A stretch of DNA of 64,000 nt from Halodurantibacterium flavum (GTDB lineage Bacteria; Pseudomonadota; Alphaproteobacteria; Rhodobacterales; Rhodobacteraceae): the NCBI RefSeq assembly GCF_042681825.1, contig NZ_JBHUGH010000005.1:62001-126000 (forward strand), given 5' to 3'. The translations under genes and the position numbers were made by a program. The notes beneath the pieces were generated by a model that was given only the letters and a program-made list of their open reading frames with translations, was not told where the DNA came from and searched no databases. Positions 1 to 9,649 of the stretch are shown here, piece by piece (the stretch's first letter is position 1; each line of letters starts with the position of its first letter).

Positions 1-902
1 GAGAAGGCCGAGGTGCCGTCAAAGCCAGCGCCCGAGGCCATTTCGGCATAAAGTGCCGCGCCCGGGCTGTCGGTGCCGGGGTACTGGCCGAACGAACCGT
101 CGAGGCCCGAGCCGATGTTTTCGACCAGGCTTTCGCCGACCATGCCGTCGGGCAGCACGAACACGTCGAACGCGCCGCTGTCGAGCGCCGCCTGGATGAT
201 GCCGCGGCCACCCTGGTCCACATAGCCCGCGACGACCAGAACCTCACCCCCGGCAGAGGCGAGCGCGCCCACCTCGGACGAATAGTCGGCGCGGCCGTCT
301 TCGTGCGAGGCGTTGATCGTCACGGTGCCGCCGGCTTCGGTGAAGGCCGAGACGAAGCTGTCCGCAAGGCCCTGGCCGTAGTCGTTGTTGGTATAGGTCA
401 CGGCGACCGAGCTGATGCCGCGATCCATCAGGATCTCGGTCATCACGACGCCCTGACGCGCATCCGACGGCGCGGTGCGGAAGAAGAGCCCGTCATCGTC
501 ATCGGCCGAAAGCGCGGGCGAGGTGGCCGAGGGCGACACCATCACCACGCCGTTCGGCTTGGCCACGTTGTGCAGGATCGCCGAGGTCACGCCGGAACAG
601 TCGGCGCCCATGATGGCGTTCACGCCTTCCGAGGTGATCAGCCGTTCGGCCGCGGCAGTGGCGGCCGAGGCGTCGATACAGGTGCTGTCGGCGCGGATCG
701 AGGTGACGGTCTGGCCGTCGAGCAGCGTGCCGGCCTCGTTCACCTCGGCGATGGCGAGTTCGGCGCCCGCCGCCATGTTCGGCGTGATCGATTCGAGCGG
801 CCCGGTAAAGCCGAGGATGATGCCGATCTTGATGTCCTGCGCGGCCGCGGCACCGGCCGCAAGCGTCAGCGCCGCCGTGCTCGTCAGAAGCAGCTTTTTC
901 AT
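1..902 (-). CDS. Branched-chain amino acid-type ABC transporter substrate-binding protein (partial, C-terminus off the left edge)
   Basis: About 300 residues are visible and the reading frame is open to the left edge, so the 3' end lies outside the window. The N-terminus is a Sec signal peptide (MKKLLLTSTAALTL, ending near AAAAQD). It is followed by the LivK-like opening IKIGIILGFTGPLES and the periplasmic-binding-fold segment AYTNNDYGQG-like (seen as VTYTNNDYGQGLADSF). Such proteins capture leucine-type amino acids, amides or related ligands in the periplasm for a Liv-type importer; the exact ligand cannot be read. A GGGAG-type ribosome site sits just upstream of the ATG. The permease and ATPase genes are not in the window. 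Confidence 0.9.
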   Translation of the reverse strand, partial: MKKLLLTSTAALTLAAGAAAAQDIKIGIILGFTGPLESITPNMAAGAELAIAEVNEAGTLLDGQTVTSIRADSTCIDASAATAAAERLITSEGVNAIMGADCSGVTSAILHNVAKPNGVVMVSPSATSPALSADDDDGLFFRTAPSDARQGVVMTEILMDRGISSVAVTYTNNDYGQGLADSFVSAFTEAGGTVTINASHEDGRADYSSEVGALASAGGEVLVVAGYVDQGGRGIIQAALDSGAFDVFVLPDGMVGESLVENIGSGLDGSFGQYPGTDSPGAALYAEMASGAGFDGTSAF

Positions 903-1084
903 TGAAGACTCCCTGTCTGGATCTTTGGGCCCTTGGGCCTGCAGCAGACGTTAGAGCGGCTTCGGCAATAAGAAAAGCGTTTTCGGCAGGGACGTTGCGG
1001 GCTTCACATCGGGGTTATGAAACTGGCATCGCGGGGGTGCCGCGCTAGATCCGGGTCAGGATTGCAACCTTGAAGGAGGATCGG

Positions 1085-2230
1085 ATGCCCCCCCGGAAAA
1101 CGCCGCTGAATCGCGGGCTGATCGCGTTGGGCCTTGGCGCCGGCATGGCGGCGGCAGGCGCCGCCACGGCACAGGACGCAACGCTTGAGACCTCGCTGGG
1201 CGAGGCGCAGCTTTCGACCATCGCGACCGGCCTGAACGAGCCCTGGGCCATCGCCTTCCTGCCGCAGGGCGAGGTTCTGGTGAGCGAGCGGGACGGGCGC
1301 CTTCTGCATTTCCGCGACGGCGAACAGCATGAGGTGACGGGCCTGCCCGAGGTCTTTGCCCAAGGGCAGGGCGGGCTGCTGGATGTCGTCGTGCCACAGG
1401 ATTTCGACACCACGCGCGAGATCCTGTTCAGCTTTGCCCGACCGCAGGGGCAGGGGGCAGGTACGGCGCTGGCCGCCGCAGCGTTCGACCCCGAGGCGTC
1501 GGAACTCAGCAACCTGCGCATCCTTTTCGAGGCCGCCGAGGGGTTCGATGGCGGCCGCCATTTCGGTTCGCGCATCGTCGAGGGTCCGGATGGCACGGTC
1601 TTTCTGGGTCTCGGCGACCGGGGCACCGATGACAGCGCGCAGGATCTTTCGAACCACAACGGGGCCGTGATCCGCGTCAACCGCGACGGCTCGGTTCCCG
1701 CCGACAATCCCTTTGTCGGGCAAGAGGGCGCGCAGCCCGAGATCTGGTCCTATGGCCACCGCAACATCCAGGGCGCAGCGATGGATGCGCAAGGCCGGCT
1801 CTGGGTCAGCGAACATGGCGCGCAGGGCGGCGATGAGATCAACCTGGTCGAACCGGGGCTGAACTATGGCTGGCCCGAGATCGCCTATGGCCGCAACTAT
1901 GACGGAACGCCCATCGGCATCGGGACCGAGGCGCCCGGCATGGAGCAGCCCGACCACTACTGGGACCCGTCGCCCGCGCCATCGGGTCACATGATCTATT
2001 CCGGCACACTCTGGCCCGAATGGGAGGGGCACCATTTCATCGGGATGCTGCAGGGCGACCATATCGCGCGGCTCGACCCGGCTGACTGGTCCGAGGAACA
2101 GATCGCCAGCGGGGAAACCATCCGCATCCGCGACGTGCGCGAGGCACCGGACGGCACGATCTGGTTCCTGTCGATCGGGCAGGGGGCGCTGATACGCATG
2201 GCACCTGCCGATGCCGACCTGACCGAGTGA
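1085..2230 (+). CDS. Periplasmic PQQ-dependent aldose sugar dehydrogenase (YliI/GDH-B family)
   Basis: A 381-aa secreted beta-propeller enzyme of the soluble glucose/sorbosone dehydrogenase family, which uses PQQ to oxidise aldose sugars in the periplasm. The first ~32 residues are a signal peptide ending near ATAQDA. Family motifs seen are LNEPWAIAFLPQG near the mature start, GQGGLLDVVV, HFGSRIVEGPDG, the conserved HGAQGGDEINLVEPGLNYGW block, and PSGHMIYSG near the C-terminus. The ATG at 1085 is chosen over an in-frame TTG at 1070 because an AAGGAGGA ribosome site at 1073-1080 fits it perfectly. It stands alone, convergent with the next regulator. No PQQ synthesis genes are present. Confidence 0.88.
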   Translation: MPPRKTPLNRGLIALGLGAGMAAAGAATAQDATLETSLGEAQLSTIATGLNEPWAIAFLPQGEVLVSERDGRLLHFRDGEQHEVTGLPEVFAQGQGGLLDVVVPQDFDTTREILFSFARPQGQGAGTALAAAAFDPEASELSNLRILFEAAEGFDGGRHFGSRIVEGPDGTVFLGLGDRGTDDSAQDLSNHNGAVIRVNRDGSVPADNPFVGQEGAQPEIWSYGHRNIQGAAMDAQGRLWVSEHGAQGGDEINLVEPGLNYGWPEIAYGRNYDGTPIGIGTEAPGMEQPDHYWDPSPAPSGHMIYSGTLWPEWEGHHFIGMLQGDHIARLDPADWSEEQIASGETIRIRDVREAPDGTIWFLSIGQGALIRMAPADADLTE

Positions 2231-2242
2231 ATGCGAGCTCCC

Positions 2243-2275
2243 TCGGACCGGGCGCTCAGGGGCCCGTCCGGGGGC
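2243..2275. terminator. Possible bidirectional hairpin between convergent genes
   Basis: In the gap between the sugar dehydrogenase and the converging regulator, GGACCGGGC can pair with GCCCGTCC with one bulged base. There is no U-tract, so it is only a plausible weak or Rho-assisted end signal. Confidence 0.3.
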
Positions 2276-2293
2276 GAAAGGCAGGCAGCACCC

Positions 2294-3295
2294 TCAGATC
2301 GAAAGGCGCGTGCCCTGCGTGCCCCTCTCCCGATAGGGGGTCGTATTGTAATGGGACCGGTAGCATTTTGAAAAATGCGACGGGCTCGCGAAACCGCAGG
2401 CAAGCGCCACGTTGATCACGCTCATATCCGTCTGCATCAGCAGGTTGCGCGCCTTTTGCAGCCGCAGTTCCATGTAATACCGCTTGGGGCTGCGGTTCAG
2501 ATAACGGCGGAACAGGCGTTCAAGCTGCCGCGTCGACATCCCCACGTCGCGCGCGAGCGTCGCGGGCGAAATCGGGTCCTCGATATTCTGCTCCATGATC
2601 TGGATGACCTGCCCCAGCTTGGGGTGCCGGACGCCGATCCGGGTGGGGATCGACAGGCGCTGCGTGTCCTGATCCGTGCGGATCGCGCTGTAGATCAGCT
2701 GATCGGCCACGGTGTTGGCCAGTTCCTCACCATGGTCATTGGCGATGAGCTTGAGCATCAGGTCGATGGAGGACGTCCCGCCCGCCGTGGACAGCCGGTT
2801 TCCGTCGATGACGAAAACCGATTTCGTCAGGCGCACCTCTTCGAATTCCTCGACGAAACTGTCCTGGTTCTCCCAGTGGATCGTGGCGCGTTTGCCGTCC
2901 AGCAGCCCGGCCCGCGCCACCGTATAGCTGCCGGTGCAAAGCCCGCCGATGGTCGCGCCGCGCCGTGCCTCTCGCCGCAGCCAGTTCAGGACCGCCCGGG
3001 TCGAAGCCGCCTGCACATCGACGCCGCCGCAGACGAGCACGGTATCCTCGCGGTCGATCTCATCGAGTTGCATGTCGAGCCGGAAGGCCGCGCCGTTGGA
3101 ACAGACGGCTTCGGTGCCCTCACCGGCCAGCACCCATTCATATAGCTTGCGCCCCGAAACCCGGTTCGCGATCCGCAATGGCTCGATCGCGCCGGCGAAT
3201 GACAGCATCGTGAAACGATCGAGCAGCAGAAAGACGAACCGGCGCGGCGGGGCGGTTTCGCGGCTGTCCACCGCGCGGCGGCTGGGGCTGTTCAT
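2294..3295 (-). CDS. GlxA-family transcriptional regulator (DJ-1/PfpI-like domain plus AraC helix-turn-helix)
   Basis: 333 aa with two domains. Residues ~20-185 form a glutamine-amidotransferase-like DJ-1/PfpI fold (FVFLLLDRFTMLSF; GGLCTGSYTVARAGLLDG; ATIHWENQDSF). Residues ~225-325 form an AraC/XylS DNA-binding region with two helix-turn-helix units (LARDVGMSTRQLERLFRRYL and VALACGFASPSHFSKCYR). This is the architecture of GbdR/CdhR/ArgR-type activators of glycine betaine, carnitine or arginine catabolism; the ligand here is unknown. It is divergent from the DAHP synthase gene across a ~157-bp gap that should hold both promoters. No obvious catabolic target operon lies beside it. Confidence 0.9.
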   Translation of the reverse strand: MNSPSRRAVDSRETAPPRRFVFLLLDRFTMLSFAGAIEPLRIANRVSGRKLYEWVLAGEGTEAVCSNGAAFRLDMQLDEIDREDTVLVCGGVDVQAASTRAVLNWLRREARRGATIGGLCTGSYTVARAGLLDGKRATIHWENQDSFVEEFEEVRLTKSVFVIDGNRLSTAGGTSSIDLMLKLIANDHGEELANTVADQLIYSAIRTDQDTQRLSIPTRIGVRHPKLGQVIQIMEQNIEDPISPATLARDVGMSTRQLERLFRRYLNRSPKRYYMELRLQKARNLLMQTDMSVINVALACGFASPSHFSKCYRSHYNTTPYRERGTQGTRLSI

Positions 3296-3390
3296 CTGGC
3301 GACCCGTTCATGTCGTATCCGTGACACGGAAACAGGAAATCGGTGCGGGCTTCAAGCCTCATCTTTACGCGCAAGCGGGCTTTTCCGGGT

Positions 3391-3419
3391 TTGCAACAAA
3401 GCGCCTTCGCCGTTATATG
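3391..3419 (+). promoter_or_regulatory. Likely sigma-70-type promoter of DAHP synthase gene
   Basis: TTGCAA (3391-3396), a 17-bp spacer, and TATATG (3414-3419) place a transcription start near 3426, about 27 nt before the ATG at 3453. Read by eye only. Confidence 0.5.
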
Positions 3420-3452
3420 CGAAGCCTGCTATCGCTAACCCGGAGTAAGACC

Positions 3453-4826
3453 ATGACCAAGGGCTGGAGCAAATCTGACTGGCGCGCGAAACCGCGGGTC
3501 CAGATGCCCGACTATACGGATAAGGCCGCGCTGAACGCCGTCGAGGCGCAGCTTGCCAAATATCCGCCCTTGGTCTTTGCCGGAGAGGCGCGCAAGCTGC
3601 GGCGGCAACTGGGCGAGGTGGCGCAAGGCAAGGCCTTCCTGTTGCAAGGCGGCGACTGCGCCGAGAGCTTTGCCGAATTCACCGCCGACACGATCCGCGA
3701 CACGTTCAAGGTGATGCTGCAGATGGCGGTCGTACTGACCTATGGCGCCAAGGTGCCGGTGGTCAAGGTCGGCCGGATGGCGGGCCAGTTCGCCAAGCCG
3801 CGTTCGGCCGCGACCGAAACCGCAGGCGGGGTGGAACTGCCCAGCTATCGCGGCGACATCATCAACGGGTTCGAGTTCACGCCCGAGGCGCGGATCCCCG
3901 ATCCGCAGCGGATGTTGCAGGCCTATACCCAGGCCGCGGCGACGCTGAACCTTCTGCGCGCCTTCAGCACGGGCGGTTTCGCGGATATCCACCGGGTCCA
4001 CAGCTGGACGCTCGGCTTTACCGAGGGGGAAAAGGCGGAACGCTACCGCGACCTCTCGAACCGGATCGCCGACGCGCTCGACTTCATGGATGCGGCCGGT
4101 GTGAACGCGGAAACCGCGCATGAACTCGGGACGGTGAATTTCTACACCAGCCATGAGGCGCTGCTGCTGGAATACGAAGAGGCGCTGTGCCGGATCGACA
4201 GCACCACGGGGCTGCCGGTGGCGGGCTCGGGCCACATGATCTGGATCGGCGACCGCACGCGCCAGCCCGATGGGGCGCATGTGGAATTCTGCCGTGGCGT
4301 GCAGAACCCGATCGGCCTGAAATGCGGGCCGAGCCTGCAGGCCGATGACCTGAAGCGTCTGATCGAGCGGCTCAACCCGGAAAACGAGGCCGGGCGCCTG
4401 ACCCTGATCGCGCGCTTCGGCGCGGGCACGGTGGGCGACCACCTTCCGCGCCTGATCCGCACGGTGCAGGACCTTGGCGCCAATGTCGTCTGGACCTGCG
4501 ACCCGATGCACGGCAACACGATCAAGTCGGCCTCGGGCTACAAGACGCGGCCGTTCGAAAGCGTGCTGCGCGAGGTGCGTGAGTTCTTTGCGGTCCACAA
4601 GGCCGAAGGAACCGTGGCGGGCGGTGTCCATTTCGAGATGACGGGCCAGGACGTGACCGAATGCACGGGCGGCGTGCGGGCAGTGACGGATGAAAACCTG
4701 TCGGACCGCTATCACACCGCCTGCGACCCGCGCCTGAACGCCAGTCAGGCGCTGGAACTGGCCTTCCTCATCGCCGAGGAGCTTTCGGCGAGCCGGCAAA
4801 CCAGCCCGCGCCGCGCGGCCATCTGA
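3453..4826 (+). CDS. aroG: Class II 3-deoxy-7-phosphoheptulonate (DAHP) synthase
   Basis: 457 aa. It condenses phosphoenolpyruvate with erythrose 4-phosphate, the first step of the shikimate pathway to aromatic amino acids. Family signatures of the plant/type II enzyme are clear: GKAFLLQGGDCAESF (metal-binding Cys), VPVVKVGRMAGQFAKPRS, the RGDIINGF motif, HFEMTGQDVTECTGG near the C-terminus, and the SDRYHTACDPRLNA end. The start at ATG 3453 follows a CGGAG site and gives the family N-terminus (MTKGWSKSDWRAKP). The frame is open much further upstream, but that part overlaps the divergent regulator and is not coding. The gene is monocistronic, with a strong terminator just downstream. Confidence 0.97.
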   Translation: MTKGWSKSDWRAKPRVQMPDYTDKAALNAVEAQLAKYPPLVFAGEARKLRRQLGEVAQGKAFLLQGGDCAESFAEFTADTIRDTFKVMLQMAVVLTYGAKVPVVKVGRMAGQFAKPRSAATETAGGVELPSYRGDIINGFEFTPEARIPDPQRMLQAYTQAAATLNLLRAFSTGGFADIHRVHSWTLGFTEGEKAERYRDLSNRIADALDFMDAAGVNAETAHELGTVNFYTSHEALLLEYEEALCRIDSTTGLPVAGSGHMIWIGDRTRQPDGAHVEFCRGVQNPIGLKCGPSLQADDLKRLIERLNPENEAGRLTLIARFGAGTVGDHLPRLIRTVQDLGANVVWTCDPMHGNTIKSASGYKTRPFESVLREVREFFAVHKAEGTVAGGVHFEMTGQDVTECTGGVRAVTDENLSDRYHTACDPRLNASQALELAFLIAEELSASRQTSPRRAAI

Positions 4827-4870
4827 GCGGGGATGGCCGGCGCGCCATTCCCGACCAATAGAAATGAGTA

Positions 4871-4906
4871 GGCTCGCCCGCGGTTGAACCCGTTGGCGAG
4901 CCTTTT
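4871..4906 (+). terminator. Rho-independent terminator of DAHP synthase
   Basis: A perfect 8-bp stem GGCTCGCC (4871-4878) / GGCGAGCC (4895-4902) is followed by TTTT. It reaches the stop codon of the converging PAS gene. Confidence 0.85.
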
Positions 4907-5610
4907 CAGTCTCGCGGGTCAGACTTGACCAGACGCAGATAAGGGCGCCGCGAGGGCGTAGGTGTGTGGAACGGCGCCTGTTCCTCGGCGAAACCGCCAG
5001 CCCGGGCCGCAGGTGGCGGTGGTGCAGCGAGGCCGGGGGGCAGGTCTTCGGCGCTTGCCGTTGGCCGCGCCAGCGGTTCGGTCCGCGCCTCGGTCACGGT
5101 CAGGCGACGGGGCGTGCGCCCCACGGTGCCCTTGGTGACAAGACAGCCCATCGCGCGGGTGATCGTCCCGCCCTCATCCCGGAGCGGCAGCAGAAGGAGC
5201 GTCCCGGCCAGCACCTCATGCCGCAACCCGCCGGGGCTTTGCACGCCGATCTCGGCGACCTGCGGATTGGCGAACACCCCTTCCAGCAGGCGCCCGACCG
5301 TGTCGCGGGCATTCGGCAGGAACAGGGCCGAAAGCGGCATTCCCCGCATCTCCATCCCCATTAGATCGCCAAGGTGATGCCCGGCGACGCGAAACCGGGC
5401 CATTCCGGGCGCGATCCGTTCCAGCAGAAAGGCGTGGTCCAGCACCGTCTCAAGCCCGCGCGGATCGACCCGCGACCGCAGGGGTATCCCGTCCTCAAGC
5501 CGCAGCGCGTCCCAATAGCTGCGGACGGCCAGGATCATCGGGTCCCTGCATGTTTCCTGCGCCCGAGAGAAGGGGACTATTTCCGCGATGCGATGGTCAT
5601 CTTCTTTCAT
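4906..5610 (-). CDS. PAS domain-containing protein (PAS_5 family)
   Basis: 234 aa. Residues ~20-170 match the alphaproteobacterial PAS_5 family (VRSYWDALR, DPRGLETVLDHAFLLERIAPGMARFRVAG, HLGDLMGMEMRGMPLSALF, RAMGCLV). The tail (~70 aa) is Pro/Ala-rich and probably disordered. These small cytoplasmic proteins are widespread in Rhodobacteraceae and have no firm role. A GTG at 5661 would add 17 residues; ATG 5610 is preferred because the family normally begins close to this point. The gene is convergent with DAHP synthase, whose terminator abuts the stop. It is divergent from yicC. Confidence 0.8.
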   Translation of the reverse strand: MKEDDHRIAEIVPFSRAQETCRDPMILAVRSYWDALRLEDGIPLRSRVDPRGLETVLDHAFLLERIAPGMARFRVAGHHLGDLMGMEMRGMPLSALFLPNARDTVGRLLEGVFANPQVAEIGVQSPGGLRHEVLAGTLLLLPLRDEGGTITRAMGCLVTKGTVGRTPRRLTVTEARTEPLARPTASAEDLPPGLAAPPPPAARAGGFAEEQAPFHTPTPSRRPYLRLVKSDPRD

Positions 5611-5746
5611 GGTCGAAGCCCGGCGCTGGTCACGGGCGAATGCCGCCGCGTTGCCCCTCACGCCCCCCTCTGGTAACTGTCACAAACTTACTTACCCAAA
5701 CGTTAATAGCACCCGCTGAGTTCGAAGTCCGGAGGATTTTAAGTAA

Positions 5747-6640
5747 ATGGTAAACTCTATGACCGGCTTCGCCAGTCGTCGCGGCGAGGGCGCCGGGGCA
5801 AGCTGGCTGTGGGAATTGCGGGGCGTGAACGGCAAGGGGCTCGATCTGCGGCTGCGGATTCCCGAAGGGATCGAGGGGCTGGAGCCCGCCATCCGCAGCG
5901 CGATATCTGGGGCTGTGGGGCGGGGCAGCCTGCAACTTTCGCTGCGGGTGACACGTGACACCGGCGCCGAGATGCCGCGGGTCAACCCGGCAGCCCTTGC
6001 CGCGACGCTGGCCGCGCTGCGCCAGATCGAGATGGCCGCCGCGCAGCAGGGGGTGACGGTGACACCGGCGCGCAGCAGCGACATCCTGACCCTGCGCGGC
6101 GTTCAGGAAACCCGCCCGCCCGAAGAGGACGGCCAACCGGCGCTGCGTATGGCGCTCTTGTCGGACCTGCCCTTGCTGCTCGCGGCCTTCAACGACATGC
6201 GCGCGATCGAGGGGCAGACCCTTGCCGAGGCGCTTTCGCGGCATCTTGCGACGATCGCCGATCTTGTCGCCCGTGCGCGCGACGCTGCCGAAGCTCAGAC
6301 GGCAGAAGCCGCCGGGACGCTGCGCGCGAACCTTGCCCGCGTGATGGAGGGGGCACCGGGTGCCGATCCGCAGCGGGTGGAACAGGAACTGGCACTCATC
6401 GCCGTCAAGGCGGATATCAGCGAAGAGCTCGACCGGCTGGAGGCGCATGTGGCGGCGGCGCGGGCGCTTCTGGCCCTGGCCGACCCCATCGGGCGCAGGC
6501 TCGACTTTCTGATGCAGGAATTCAACCGCGAGGCCAATACGCTCTGTTCCAAGTCGCAGTCCGTGACGCTCACCCGGCTCGGACTTGACCTCAAGGCGGT
6601 CATAGATCAGATGCGCGAGCAGGTTCAGAACGTGGAGTAG
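5747..6640 (+). CDS. yicC: YicC/YloC family endoribonuclease
   Basis: 297 aa, full family length. The start MVNSMTGFA matches the invariant YicC N-terminus, and the C-terminus carries the conserved GRRLDFLMQEFNREANTLCSK and IDQMREQVQNVE segments. Family members are stress-related endoribonucleases that cut RNA, sometimes with RNase E/PNPase partners. A GGAGG site (5731-5735) serves the ATG at 5747. gmk follows two bases after the stop, a gene order conserved across many proteobacteria, so the two are almost certainly co-transcribed with the carbonic-anhydrase-like gene beyond. Confidence 0.93.
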   Translation: MVNSMTGFASRRGEGAGASWLWELRGVNGKGLDLRLRIPEGIEGLEPAIRSAISGAVGRGSLQLSLRVTRDTGAEMPRVNPAALAATLAALRQIEMAAAQQGVTVTPARSSDILTLRGVQETRPPEEDGQPALRMALLSDLPLLLAAFNDMRAIEGQTLAEALSRHLATIADLVARARDAAEAQTAEAAGTLRANLARVMEGAPGADPQRVEQELALIAVKADISEELDRLEAHVAAARALLALADPIGRRLDFLMQEFNREANTLCSKSQSVTLTRLGLDLKAVIDQMREQVQNVE

Positions 6641-6642
6641 GC

Positions 6643-7277
<635 letters not shown>

Positions 7278-7281
<4 letters not shown>

Positions 7282-7802
7282 TCTACGAACTGGACGGAAC
7301 CGGGCCCGACCTGCCGCAAGACGGCGATTTCTGGATCGCGCCGGGGGCGCATGTCATAGGCCGCGTGACACTGGGGCAGGGCGCCTCGGTCTGGTTCGGG
7401 GCGGTTTTGCGTGGCGATAACGAACCCATTACCGTCGGAGCGGGCACGAATATTCAGGAAAACGCGGTGCTGCATACCGACTGGGGCTTTCCGCTGACCA
7501 TCGGCCGGATGTGCACGATCGGCCACAAGGCGATGCTGCATGGCTGCACGATCGGCGACAACAGCCTGATCGGCATGGGCGCCACGGTTCTGAACGGGGC
7601 GCGGATCGGGCGCAACTGCCTGATCGGGGCGGGCGCCCTGATTACCGAGGGCAAGGAAATCCCGGATGGCAGCCTCGTGATGGGCGCACCGGGGCGCGTC
7701 GTGCGGCAACTCGATGACGAGGCCATCGCCCGCCTTGCCAAAAGCGCCGAGGGCTACATGGCCAATATGCGCCGTTTCCGCACCGGTCTGCGCGCGCTGT
7801 GA
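7278..7802 (+). CDS. Gamma-carbonic anhydrase-like hexapeptide-repeat protein
   Basis: 174 aa, a left-handed beta-helix of hexapeptide repeats (VIGRVTLGQGASVWFGAVLRGDNEPITVGAGTNIQENAVLH, and IGHKAMLHGCTIGDNSLIGMGA). The conserved metal-site histidines are at GHKAMLHGC. Proteins of this YrdA/PaaY/gamma-CA type form trimers binding Zn or Fe; some are carbonic anhydrases, others have no proven activity. It overlaps gmk by 4 nt (ATGA) and is the last gene of the yicC operon. Confidence 0.9.
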
Positions 7803-7827
7803 CATCCCCCAAACGACAGGAAGACCG

Positions 7828-9003
7828 ATGACCGATACTCTCGTCCGCCGTACACCCTGGCCCGATAGCGTCAGCCGGGCGGTGGTGACACCTCTCCAGC
7901 CCTCGGTCGTCTACGCGTCAGAGTCGCCCGACGAACTGGATGCGCAATATGCGGGCCAGGTGCAAGGTTATACCTATGCACGCGAAGGCCATCCAAACGC
8001 GACGGTGCTGGCGCAAAAGATCGACGCGCTGGAAGGCGCGACCGGCGGGCTTGTGGTGGGCTCGGGGATGGCTGCGGTCTCGGCCGCGCTTCTGGGCCTT
8101 CTGAAAAGCGGCGATCATATCGTCGGGGGCAACCAGCTTTACGGCCGGTCGCTGCGGATGATGACGCAGGATCTGCCGCGCTTCGGGATCGGGCACAGCC
8201 TTGCCGACCAGACCGACGCGGCGGCGGTCGAGGCCGCCCTGCGCCCCGAAACGCGGATGATCCTGATCGAGACGGTCTCGAACCCGACACTGCGTGTGGC
8301 CGATATCGAAGGCATCGCAAGGCTGGCGCGGGATCGGGGCATTCTGCTGGCGGTGGACAACACCTTCACGACGCCCCGGGGGCTGCGGCCGTTCGATTTC
8401 GGGGCGGATATCGTCATCCACTCGGTCACCAAGCTGCTGGCGGGCCATGCAGATGCGACGCTGGGCTATGTGGCGGCCCGTAACCCCGATCACCGCCGCG
8501 CGATCTATGACATGGCGACGACCCTTGGCCTGACGGCAAGCCCGTTCGACTGCTGGCTGGCGGAACGGGGGCTTTATTCCTTTGCGCTGCGCTATGACCG
8601 GGCCGAAGAGAACGCCGCCCGTCTGGCCGAACATCTGGCGGCGCTGCCCGGGGTGCGCCGCGTGATCTATCCGACGCGGCCCGATCACCCCGACCACAAC
8701 CGGGCCATCGGGCTTCTGGGCCGGCGCGGTGGCAACATGCTTTCGTTCGAGGTCGAGGGCGGCCGTGCCGCGGCAAACGCGCTGACCCGCGCCGCGCCCC
8801 AGATCGCCTTTGCCCCGACGCTCGGCGATATCGGGACGACGCTGTCGCATCCGGCGTCTTCGTCGCATCGCGGGATGTCGGCTGAGTCGCGCGCGGCCAA
8901 CGGGATCTCCGAAGGGTTCTTTCGCGTCTCGGTGGGCGTCGAAGAGATCGAGCTGCTCATCTCGGAATTCAGCGCCGCCATCGAGGCCGCGACCCGCGCC
9001 TGA
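7828..9003 (+). CDS. Cys/Met metabolism PLP-dependent enzyme (cystathionine gamma-synthase/beta-lyase family)
   Basis: 391 aa. The PLP lysine lies in HSVTKLLAGHADATLGYV. Other family marks are YTYAREGHPNATVLAQKI, VGSGMAAVSAALLGLL, VDNTFTTP and TLGDIGTTLSHPASSSHR. Members make or split cystathionine, or cleave methionine-type C-S bonds; residues visible here do not settle which, although the C-terminal SHPASSSHR region is typical of cystathionine-type lyases/synthases. ATG 7828 has an ACAGGAAG site upstream. It starts 25 nt after the carbonic-anhydrase-like gene, so it may be read from the same transcript. Confidence 0.88.
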   Translation: MTDTLVRRTPWPDSVSRAVVTPLQPSVVYASESPDELDAQYAGQVQGYTYAREGHPNATVLAQKIDALEGATGGLVVGSGMAAVSAALLGLLKSGDHIVGGNQLYGRSLRMMTQDLPRFGIGHSLADQTDAAAVEAALRPETRMILIETVSNPTLRVADIEGIARLARDRGILLAVDNTFTTPRGLRPFDFGADIVIHSVTKLLAGHADATLGYVAARNPDHRRAIYDMATTLGLTASPFDCWLAERGLYSFALRYDRAEENAARLAEHLAALPGVRRVIYPTRPDHPDHNRAIGLLGRRGGNMLSFEVEGGRAAANALTRAAPQIAFAPTLGDIGTTLSHPASSSHRGMSAESRAANGISEGFFRVSVGVEEIELLISEFSAAIEAATRA

Positions 9004-9025
9004 GGCGGCCGGGAACTGCGCATCG

Positions 9026-9045
9026 GCCCGGCGGCAGCGCCGGGC
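9026..9045. terminator. Hairpin between convergent genes
   Basis: A perfect 8-bp stem GCCCGGCG (9026-9033) / CGCCGGGC (9038-9045) with a GCAG loop lies in the 63-bp gap between two converging genes. There is no U-tract. It could act as a bidirectional stop or transcript end. Confidence 0.4.
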
Positions 9046-9066
9046 AGCCGAACCTCTGGCCGGGTG

Positions 9067-9459
9067 TCAGGTCTGGCCAGGCAGGATCAGCGTCACATCG
9101 ATCCCGTCGGCGGCGGCGTTCAGGTCATCCTGAACGATTGCCGGCCGGGGCAGGGACGGCGCGAGTATGAAGAGCCGCCCACGGTATCCCATCATCGCCA
9201 ATCGTTCGACCAGATCGAGTGCGTCATACCCGCTTCCGAACAGAGGGGCGACGATGGTTTCAGGTCGCATCTGCGCCAGAATCTGCGGACAGAGCATGCG
9301 AAATGTGGTGGCCACCGGCGGCTCATTCACAAGCCTGTCACAAATGATTGGTCTGTTCTGCATCTGGCCGATGCAGTCAATCGCGAGCAGCGGCCCGCAT
9401 CCTGCCAAGGCAGGTCGAAAGGAAACCGCCAGTGACGAGCTGTTTTTCATGTTTGGCAT
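9067..9459 (-). CDS. Conserved-looking hypothetical protein, Rossmann/receiver-like
   Basis: 130 aa. I do not recognise a named family. The second half (LAQMRPETIVAPLFGSGYDALDLVERLAMMGYRGRLFILAPSLPRPAIV) alternates beta-strands and helices like a receiver or Rossmann fold, but has no phospho-acceptor Asp in the usual position. It sits between the PLP enzyme (convergent) and a divergent histidine kinase, a position that would suit a signalling accessory. The start at ATG 9459 has an AGG 8 nt upstream; ATG 9450 is possible. Confidence 0.6.
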   Translation of the reverse strand: MPNMKNSSSLAVSFRPALAGCGPLLAIDCIGQMQNRPIICDRLVNEPPVATTFRMLCPQILAQMRPETIVAPLFGSGYDALDLVERLAMMGYRGRLFILAPSLPRPAIVQDDLNAAADGIDVTLILPGQT

Positions 9460-9649
9460 CCAGCGCCTGTTTGTCAGGGGTTCAAAAACAAAAAAGGGAC
9501 ACTGGAAAATTAGTCGAACATCAAAGTCAAAATACCGTTAACACAACCTCTGCAAGAGCAATACCTGAAGATTGTATGCCGTTTACAAAGCCGCCGCAGT
9601 GCAGCACTGTCGCCACAGATTTGCGCGCCGGGCACGGAGATTGGCCGAT

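Noticed and set aside
1070..1084. TTG start for the sugar dehydrogenase
   Set aside because: It overlaps the ribosome site itself; ATG 1085 has perfect spacing and starts a signal peptide.
9336..9366. Possible Pho box (CTGTCAC) near the PhoR-like kinase
   Set aside because: The second half-site is missing at the 11-bp spacing, and the sequence lies inside the 130-aa coding frame.
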